From the NCBI GenBank assembly GCA_030704615.1, contig CM060734.1:6016001-6076000 (forward strand): DNA of 60,000 bases, written 5' to 3'. Below the pieces are notes generated by a model, which saw only the letters and a program-made list of their open reading frames with translations, was not told the origin of the DNA and did no database searches. The DNA comes from Takakia lepidozioides. Its lineage: Eukaryota > Streptophyta > Takakiopsida > Takakiales > Takakiaceae. This document shows positions 53,001 through 60,000 of the stretch, piece after piece. The position numbers were made by a program, and so were the translations under genes. Each line of letters starts with the position of its first letter. The stretch's first letter is position 1.

Positions 53001-55796
53001 TTTTCCTCTTGCGATGAATATGGAGGCTTGATAAGCTCTGTTTTAAGAAATCCAAAGTGAATGTCGTTGACGACATTCACAGCTGTGTCTGTATTATTCA
53101 AAAACGACAAATTCAATTTTCATGGATTGGGGAGCTAAGTAATTGGTTTCTTTTTTGTATTTTTGTGAATGGCGTTGACGCCATTCACATACAGTGATGT
53201 TGTGAGGTCCTCAGTGATAGGTTCGTTATGAATGTGCATTGAGTTTTCCTGGATGGTTCCTTACTCAATTTTTTTATTTCCATCCTGTGATTTTGCTTCA
53301 TTTCAGTAATAATTTGGCTTCATTCTTGAATGTCGTTGACGACATTCACTTCTATTCTGTGTCATTTCTAATCGCTTATTTGCATTCACCTGGATTAGGA
53401 TGTATTTACAGTGTCATGGAATGGAATGTTCTGAATGGCGTTGACGACATTCATATCTGGAGCAGTAGTGTGGTCCTGAAAGGTCCTTGGAGCAGTTGTC
53501 AGAGCCATTTCAATCCATGTTTTATTCTTTCTGTTCTACTTGCATCTTACTCACTGAGCGCTTTTGTGGGTTGGGATTCATCTCCTTTTTTCAGGTACAC
53601 GAAATATGTGCTTATGGAAGGAAATCACCTGAGCGGAATTCCCGACTATCTTGACATGTGGTCGGACCCTGCAAACGATCCAACCATGTATACTGCAGGG
53701 ATATTGAAGGACTGGAGTCCTTCTCACTTCAGAGACTGTGGGTGGTACCTTGACTGCCCACCTGAGCACACGACCTTTCAAGAACAGCATATGAAATACT
53801 TGAACAATAACGCTGAGATGCTGGCGCCTTTGACTGACGAAGAGTATCAACGAAACATAGCAACCTTGGCTGCCAAGGAGCCTGATGCTCAGGGAACGCC
53901 GCAGAAGGGAAAGAAGGCGGGCCGCAAACCAAAAGACAAGGCTGTTGATGTCATAGCCATCTCACCAGCAAAGCCAAAGGACAAAGACAAGTCCAAAGAG
54001 AAGGAAAAGGACAAGGGGAAGGAGAATGAAAAGGAGATGGAGAGTGGGCAGGACTTTAGTGCTGGAAGATATACCCGCACTCTTCAGTGCGTGTTCGATG
54101 CCAAGCCACACCCTTCCCGTTCTGATTCAGCAGGAGAGATGAAAATTGTTAATGAGGGTTGGCTTTCGATGATGCAGAGTCGAAAGAGAGGATACACTGG
54201 GGTGCCATCCCCTACCTGGGACAATATAATCTCATTCCTCAATCTGGTGAGAATTCCACTTTCTTTCCTTTTTCTCTGAATGTTTCGTTGGCAGTATTTC
54301 AGTCTCGTTCTTTGAAAACATTCTTGCCATCGTTCTTATAAAAAACATGTCTGTTGCAGGTGAGCACAGGTCCCACCTTCGTGTGCGGTGTGCAGAAAAC
54401 TTATGCGGCCGACATTGTCATTCTCGACATTCCGGATGGCCAGGCTGTGCCAGAAGTTCTTCCAAAGGGCAAGACGCCAGGGTGGAACAAATTCGAGGAC
54501 AACTACTGGAGTTGGGTATTCGGGTTCTGTAACAATTTCCTCTCTGATGCAGGGACACTTCTGCTTTTTCAGTCATGTGACAATGATAGTCGTCGGGCAT
54601 TGGCATCATACCTCAAGTCTTCAGGGTTTGAAGTTTTGCGCACATGGAATTATGTGAACAGCCTCTACCTTGTGAAAGGGGGTTTCCCTGGTCAGCTGGT
54701 ATGCCGTCTGCCTTCTGCTTATGCTTGATCATGAGTTTTAATTTTCTCTGCAGCTCCACTCTAGTAGAATGTTTTATGATCGACACCGATCATCAACGAT
54801 TCATGGTTTTTTGGTGTCAGAGTTCTGAATAGCCGATGTACACACTTCCACTTTAGATTGTGTTTACCACACTAACCTGCTATCTTTGGCAGACGAGGAT
54901 GTTCGAGGCGATCTGCCTGCGGAGGATTCGCACATCAAAGACACCATCCTCCATCCGCAGCTTTGAGATTTCTGACCAGGGTTGTTTCGTCAACCCCCCC
55001 TATGAGCCCCATGTCGATGACATTTTGTACAACTTCATGCAGTCCAGTCAGACTCTGAAGAGACCAGATGGCACTCCCTGGAGAGGTGTAAAGGAAAAGT
55101 CACCAGCATTCATGCAAATACTGCTGGAGTCATGCAGCCACCGCTCTGCACGGGTGGTCGATCTTTCTGTGTCCACAGGTTCGTTTTCTCCCTTCCGAAT
55201 TGGTTTCCTTTCAACAGTTTCATCTGCTTAAATCCCCTCCTCCAAACTGCTTATGTTCTCCTGTCTGGTGCAGGAGCAACTTACCACGCATGCAAGGCAG
55301 GCGGAAGAAGCCTTTTTGGTATGGAGGGTGATTCTGACCTCTACAACACAGTGCTCCTCCCCCTTTTGTCTGGCTCCACTTCAGGCACACAGACTGATCG
55401 GATTCATATTCAAATGATGACGATCCCGAAGATAAGCAGGTCGACAACGACTTTTCATGTGAGTAAGTACTAAACCCTCTTTGGGAGTCATACTCAATTT
55501 CTCGATAACATCAAAGTTACAGTAATAACTTTTTCAGGCTGTCTTTCAGGAAAGCCAGCGGTGGATCTTCAGGAGATACAGTCATTTCTGGCGAGTCTGT
55601 TTTCGACAGCCCCCTTTCCAATTTTTTGCTCCCTGTTTATGCCGAAGCAATGACACTTCACGCGTCCGAGTCCCTATCCCCTGACTTTTTAGTGGCCAGC
55701 CGTAGGTGTATCCAGCGTGGATCCGGTGTTCTAAAATACTTAGACTTAGATGCAGAGGAAGAGGGGATACATTGTACTGACTCTGAGTCAGACTGA
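50065..55796 (+). CDS. ParB-like/class-beta DNA-methyltransferase-like protein of element 1, ten exons, open
   Basis: Inferred exons: 50065-50460, 50904-51532, 51627-51819, 51904-52341, 52426-52652, 53595-54246, 54360-54698, 54893-55178, 55274-55439, 55550-55796. They give 3573 nt with no stop (1190 residues; ATG 50164 would give 1157). The N-terminus is low-complexity. Residues about 200-325 are ParB-like (IPLCRMISMPVVRPP, VFYVSL, DGNHRLLAWM at 293). A helical middle precedes a K/E-rich linker (about 729-778). Then comes a permuted methyltransferase: motif IV position DIPDG (868-872), NNFLSDAGTLLLF, SPAFMQILLESC, motif I DLSVSTGATY (about 1046-1056) and FGMEGD. The order ParB, motif IV, motif I matches phage-type ParB-methylase fusions. 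DPPY is replaced by DIPDG and motif I is degenerate, so activity is uncertain. Nuclear location and DNA as substrate are inference. Confidence 0.82.
50545..50863. repeat. Degenerate palindromes in intron 1 of the element 1 methyltransferase gene
   Basis: Four relatives of the element 1 palindrome (for example TGATTGTCGTTACCGCCATT) lie near 50545, 50640, 50713 and 50840, about 75-130 bp apart. Their arms are less perfect than in the later intron. Confidence 0.75.
52734..53452. repeat. GAATGTCGTTGACGACATTC palindrome array in intron 5 of the element 1 methyltransferase gene
   Basis: Seven copies lie at 52734, 52854, 52965, 53059, 53167, 53328 and 53433, each 20 bp, with 94-161 bp between starts. 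Two carry GGCGTTGACGACATTC-type asymmetry, one GGCGTTGACGCCATTC has compensatory changes in both arms, and one (GAATGTCAATGCAGACATTC) has a changed centre. Spacers are AT-rich and unrelated to each other. Compensatory change implies selection or copying for the symmetry. Confidence 0.92.
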
Positions 55797-56433
55797 ACTG
55801 TATTCTTTTAATATTCATTTTCATATTATCTGGAAAACGTTGAATCCCCTTACTCTACCGTAGTTGTTCCTTTAGAACAAATAATAATCACAGAATCAAC
55901 TTTCGTTTAAATTGCTATATGTATGAATCCATCTCACAAACCTTCCTGACTCTTCTCATATCCATTGTGCATTCATCTACACTGTATTCATGCGTGCTCC
56001 ATTCATGAAAGCTTCCTTTGTACAACATCCATTGTACATTCATCCTCTGTACTCTTTAATCCACCCCACAAACCTTCCACACTCATTTCATATACTTTGT
56101 GCATTCGTCAAAAGATTTGGTCATGCATCTTCCTGTCATGAATTTTTGTCATTGCTCAACATCCATTATACATTCATCCATTTTACTCTTATCCATCCGT
56201 CATTCATCCATCTACATAGATTTTTCAAACTCATCCATCTGTTTATCATCCAACTGTACATTCATCCATCATTTATTCAATGCCTTTTATTATGTCGTCC
56301 AGCTTGTTTCCGCGGTAAAGGGTGCCAATCCGCGGGAATACACTCCACTTCTTTCTGGGTGCGTGGTGACTCGGCCTCCACGTGTGATGACGTGGACTGA
56401 GCCCCGTGACGTGGCATTTGCGCAAGGTGACGT
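55797..56433. other. 3' flank of the methyltransferase gene with CATTCATCC-rich sequence
   Basis: Many loose CATTCATC/CATCCATT words occur between about 55930 and 56290, then TGACGTGGC subterminal repeats. I see no gene. Confidence 0.5.
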
Positions 56434-56494
56434 GGCGTGAGCGCAGTCGCGCTCACGCGCTCACGTGACCAGGCTCACGCCGAGGCATCCCTGC
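56434..56494 (-). repeat. Right terminal inverted repeat of element 1
   Basis: It carries the same internal foldback as the left end, GGCGTGAGCG (56434-56443) with GGCTCACGCC (56472-56481). Confidence 0.85.
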
Positions 56495-56502
56495 AGAACG
56501 GA

Positions 56503-57430
56503 GCCAGTCCAGCGGAGAAATAGAGGGAAGTATACTGGTCCGAAAATGGGCAATGGCAAGATAGGACACCCCAAGGGGTCTCGACGGAGAAGGGTCATGG
56601 CACTGACTAAGGGCTTGGTTCATTATGATATACTTAAGGACCTGGACACGTTGCAACCTATTATTTCTTTGCGGCAGCTGTTGGCTATCGCACCTCAATG
56701 CTGGGCTTCTTTGTAGTCATCTCTAGTGCGGAAACAGACAACAAATAACGACGTCCATGAAGTGAGTATATCCACACTCAATCTGGATCCAGGTGCCCCC
56801 GTCCTTGATGTGACAATAGATGGCGTTGTTATTACTGGAGTTCAAATTGACGGTGGTTCTAGAGTCAATTTAATGAGTTCCGACACAATGAAAGAGCTAG
56901 GACTTGGTGGTTTACAGAACACTTGATTGGTGTTACGGATGGCCGATCAAAGCCGTGTCAAACCAATGGGCGTCCTGACTGCCGTTCCAACTATAATTGC
57001 TGCTATTGAGTATTCCATTGATTATGTTGTCTTCCGACTAAATGTCTCGGCCTATTCTTACCTCATCTTATTAGGACGACCATGGTTGTTCCAATCTAAA
57101 GCTAAAAATGATTGGGGGAAAGGCACTTTGACTCTGGGAAAAGGAGAACAAAAGATGGTGTTGCAAATGTACCCAGTAGCATATCATGGGGAGACACAGG
57201 AGATAGAATCTGAGTTTACCTCTGAAGCTGACGAGAGGACCAATGACACCGATAGTGATCTTCAAGTCCTACCATTGTCACCTAAACATACACGGAGCCG
57301 GCGGATCTACCGCTGTGCTAATCTAGGAGAGTACCCCTGGCATGGTGATTTTGATAGTGACTCTGATGATGCTATCTTGCGATGGGAGGGAGCCCGATCT
57401 TCTTATATGGTGCAGCATGAATCTGAGTAG
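56503..57430 (+). pseudogene. Protease region of the second Ty3/gypsy element
   Basis: The frame that runs through the target-site copy continues to ISLRQLLAIAPQCW and a stop at 56714-56716. The next segment has the retroviral-type aspartic protease signature IDGGSRVNLMS (D-G-G in place of D-T/S-G) and LLGRPWL. A stop at 56924 lies between them. The acidic linker after the protease runs to 57430. Confidence 0.8.
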
Positions 57431-58771
57431 GAAGAGGCCACCACGTCGGAAGATATCACGTGGTATGATTCGGCTGATGATAACCGTGCTTCATTGATAA
57501 AGAAGGACCCTTATCAAACCTTGAATTTGAATACAGCTGCTGAGCCCAATGACATTATAATTTCTGCAGCAATCCCATCAAATGAATTGTCTATGTGGAA
57601 GGAGTTTTTCCAGAAACATCGTACGGCTTTTGCATGGACCTATACTGATCTTCAGGGTGTGCCCCCAGAAATTTGCCAGTATCGCATTATTCTGGAGGAA
57701 AGAGCAATATCAGTACAGCAACGCCAACATTGATTGAATCCTAAATATTCTCTGTTGGTTAAAGAAGAGTTGGACAAATTGTTAGTTGTTGGATTCATTT
57801 CTCATGTACCTTATAGCGATTGGGTATCGCCTATAGTGGTCGTGCCCAAGAAACAATTGGGCAAAGTACAAATCTGTCAAGATTTCCGGAAACTTAATGT
57901 TGTGACTCGAAAGGATTATTTTCCATTACATTTCACTGATACTATTCTGGATGCAGTAGCGGGCCATGAGTGTTATTCTTTCCTCGATGGTTTTTCTGGT
58001 TATAATCAGATCACAATCGCAGAAGAGGATCGGCCTAAGACTACTTTTACCACTGATTGGGGCACTTATGCCTATAAAAGTCATGCCCTTCGGACTTTGC
58101 AATGCTCCTGCTACGTTTCAACAAGTAATAACTGCCGCTTTTCAGGATTACTTGCGCCTATTTATGGAGATCTTCTTGGATGATTTTTGTGTCTATAGCA
58201 ACAAAGCAACACATGCTGAGATGTTGGAGCTGTGTTTTCAAAAATGTAAGGAGTATGGAATCTCTCTGAATGCCGGAAAATGTCAATTTCTGGTTACCAA
58301 GGGGAAGCTTTTAGGCCATATTGTATCAATTCGAGGGATATCGACTGACCCCACTAAGATTGAGATTATTGTCCAATTACCTATCCCCATGACGGTGACA
58401 GAGGTGCGCGCCTTCCTGGGCCATGTGGGGTACTATCGCCGTTTTATCCGTCGATATGCTGAGATTGCCCTACCATTGACGCAATTATTGAAACACGATG
58501 CCGAGCAACAGTGGACAAGGGAGTGTCAACATTCTTTTCAAGAATTAAAAGGATGATTGATAAAGGCACCTATCTTGATTTCCCCCGATTGGACTAAGGA
58601 GTTTCAGGTCTATGTGGATGCTTCAAACTATGCTATTGGTAGCGTTTTGAGTCAGAAGGATGAAAAGTTGTTTGATCATCCGATATATTTTGTGAGTCGT
58701 CAATTGGCTGCGGCGGAGAAAAATTATACTACCGCTGAACGAGAAGGTTTGGGCATGATTTATTCGGTTTA
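57431..58771 (+). pseudogene. Reverse transcriptase and RNase H of the second Ty3/gypsy element
   Basis: Reverse transcriptase motifs are present: QDFRKLN, SFLDGFSGYNQI, MPFGLCNAPATF and FLDDFCVYS (F-x-DDF as in Athila/Tat rather than YxDD). They are split by stops at about 57731 and 58555 and a frame change near 58075-58090. RNase H begins YVDASNYAIGSVLSQ. This copy is inactive. Confidence 0.88.
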
Positions 58772-60000
58772 GAAGTATCGCCATTATTTATTGGGTTATC
58801 CATTTGTTTTTCATGTTGATCATGATGCACTAAAATATCTCATTAATAAACCTCAGCTGAGTGGCAGAGTGGCCCGGTGGGTTATTTTATTGCAAGAGTT
58901 TACTTTTAAAATTGTGGTTCGCCCTGGGCGCAAGCATGCCATTGCTGATCATTTAAGTCGTCTATCGAAGGAAGTCGGCGAAGAGCCGATAGATGATTCT
59001 CTCCCAGATGCTGCCATTTTTGTGGTTGATGTGCTGACAGGAGAGTATGCTCTTATTTTTAATTACCTATCGTTACAACAATTTCCGGAGGGTTATACTG
59101 AGAAGCAGAAGCGTCGGCTGGTAGAGAAGACTGCGCCTTATACAATTATTGGCGACACATTATACAAGCTAGGGAATGATGGTATATTGCGCCGTTGCAT
59201 CTTGGAAGCTGAGGTTCCAACGATACTTGAGGGGTGTCATGCCGATTCTTGTGGTGGTCATTTTGCAGGGGATGCCACCGGACGGAAGGTATTATTGGCA
59301 TGTTATTGGTGACATACCCTATTTAAAGATGTTTTTGCTTATGTGCGTCGTTGTGATGTCTGCCAACGTATTGGTAGACCTGCGCGATCGAGTTCTATGC
59401 CCCTGGTTCCCATCCTTGCACAGGCACCTTTCGAGAAGTGGGGTATTGATTTTGTTGGACCTATCGCCCCTGTTTCTCGCAATGGTCAGAAACGATATAT
59501 TCTTGTTGCACTGAATATGTCACTAAGTGGGCTGAAGCTATGGCCTCTCGCACCGATACGGCCAAGGTTGTGGCGCAGTTTCTTTATGAGAATATCATTA
59601 CTCGATTTGGTTGTCCTCGAGAGCTTGTGAGCGACCGTGGTACCCATTTTTTAAATTCTATTATTGAACAGATGACTGCCAAATATGTCATTAAACATAG
59701 AAAGACTACTCCTTATCACCCACGGGCTAATGGTCAGACGGAGAAGACCAATGGGTTGCTCTGTGGTATTCTAACAAAGACAATTTCTGGTACTGGCAAC
59801 GATTGGGATACTAAATTATTTTCTGCATTATGGGCCTATCGGACTGCATTTAAAGTTACTACCGGATTTACTCCCTTCCAGTTGGTTTATGGACAAGAGG
59901 CAATATTGCCTATCGGGCTTGAAATTCCTTCCCTACGCATAGCTATCGAGGAACAGTTGGGCGATGTTCCATCCCTACCGGCTCGTCTGTTGCAATTGGT
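58772..60000 (+). pseudogene. RNase H end and integrase of the second Ty3/gypsy element, runs off the window
   Basis: HVDHDALKYLINKP and IADHLSRL close RNase H. The integrase zinc-binding region (H...H, RRCDVCQRIG) and core (GIDFVGPI, then in other frames LVSDRG-like and NGQTEKTNG) follow with at least one stop and two frame changes. The element continues beyond 60000. Confidence 0.85.

Larger units (their letters stand above)
45175..56494. mobile_element. Element 1: 11.3-kb DNA transposon with transposase and ParB-methyltransferase genes
   Basis: The left end GCAACGACGCAATGGCGTGA and the reverse-complemented right end GCAGGGATGCCTCGGCGTGA share GCA, the spacing to GGCGTGAGC, and then CACGTGAGCGCG and CGCTCACGCC. 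The TIR is about 60 bp and imperfect. The element is flanked by the 8-bp duplication AGAACGGA (45167-45174 and 56495-56502). Removing 11,328 bp (a multiple of three) rejoins the retroelement's reading frame. Inside are the divergent transposase (minus) and methyltransferase (plus) genes, about 0.75 kb apart. Palindromes GAATGTCGTTGACGACATTC lie in two methyltransferase introns. Confidence 0.95.
39755..60000 (+). mobile_element. Second Ty3/gypsy retrotransposon (Athila/Tat-like PBS), runs off the window, interrupted by element 1
   Basis: An LTR candidate with TGTAGA...TCTACA ends (39755-41206) is followed by a TGGCGCCGCTACCGGGGA primer-binding site, as in Athila/Tat-type elements. Downstream on plus are gag, zinc knuckles, aspartic protease, reverse transcriptase, RNase H and integrase. 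Several stops and frameshifts make it defective. Element 1 (45175-56494) sits between the zinc knuckles and the protease; removing it with one target-site copy leaves the reading frame continuous. The 3' LTR lies beyond the window, so the LTR limits are not confirmed. Confidence 0.85.

Noticed and set aside
50065-55796. Bacterial or phage contamination carrying a ParB-methylase
   Set aside because: The gene has nine GT-AG introns, and the element is inserted in frame-proof fashion into a plant-type Ty3/gypsy element with target duplications.

Overview
This is nuclear DNA from a plant-type eukaryote. The evidence is GT-AG introns in long genes, a Ty3/gypsy chromovirus primed by initiator tRNA-Met, a second Ty3/gypsy element with an Athila/Tat-style primer-binding site, a tRNA-derived SINE and F-box-like ORFs. 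I cannot name the species; a non-seed plant or charophyte alga would fit. I see no ordinary single-copy housekeeping gene: almost everything is mobile DNA nested in mobile DNA.

The centre of interest is a family of large DNA transposons that carry two divergent genes. One is a SWIM/DDE transposase. The other is a long intron-bearing protein joining a ParB-like (DGNHR) domain to a permuted, class-beta (N4/N6-type) DNA-methyltransferase-like domain. Two members have both ends in the window. Element 1 (45175-56494, 11.3 kb) has about 60-bp imperfect terminal inverted repeats (TIRs) and an 8-bp target duplication, AGAACGGA. Element 2 (17786-32057, 14.3 kb) has TIRs and an 8-bp duplication, CGCTTTGG. 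A third, older member (element 3) survives as the methyltransferase halves at 14.4-16.6 kb and 37.8-39.3 kb plus flanking arrays. Its transposase may lie beyond the right edge.

Each member is associated with its own family of roughly 18-20 bp palindromes. Element 1 has GAATGTCGTTGACGACATTC, element 2 has AAATTCGGCGCCGAATTT and element 3 has AAATGCGGCACCGCATTT. In elements 1 and 2 the array occupies the same intron of the methyltransferase gene but with unrelated sequence. A further methyltransferase-like gene at 6.2-9.0 kb has yet another palindrome (core GCGCGATCGCG) in its introns. This looks like a self-recognition or self-marking arrangement; that function is inference.

Layout: 0-1.4 kb, tandem and inverted repeats. 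1.8-3.05 kb, methyltransferase 3' fragment and palindrome array. 3.0-6.15 kb, retroelement scraps and three palindrome families. 6.2-10.8 kb, degenerate methyltransferase-like gene and an unknown coding stretch, hit by a solo LTR (6491-7217) and a SINE. 11.1-13.6 kb, a transposon end and two inverted fragments of an unknown gene. 13.8-39.75 kb, element 3, interrupted by a minus-strand chromovirus (16635-37801, TSD CAATA), itself interrupted by element 2. From 39755 to the end, a Ty3/gypsy element whose LTR carries two F-box-like ORFs, interrupted by element 1.

Element 1's methyltransferase gene is open across ten inferred exons (about 1190 codons), while its transposase has one frameshift. 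Element 2's transposase and methyltransferase carry nonsense changes, several of C-to-T/G-to-A type. Splice sites and exon ends were chosen by reading frame and comparison among the copies, not from transcripts.
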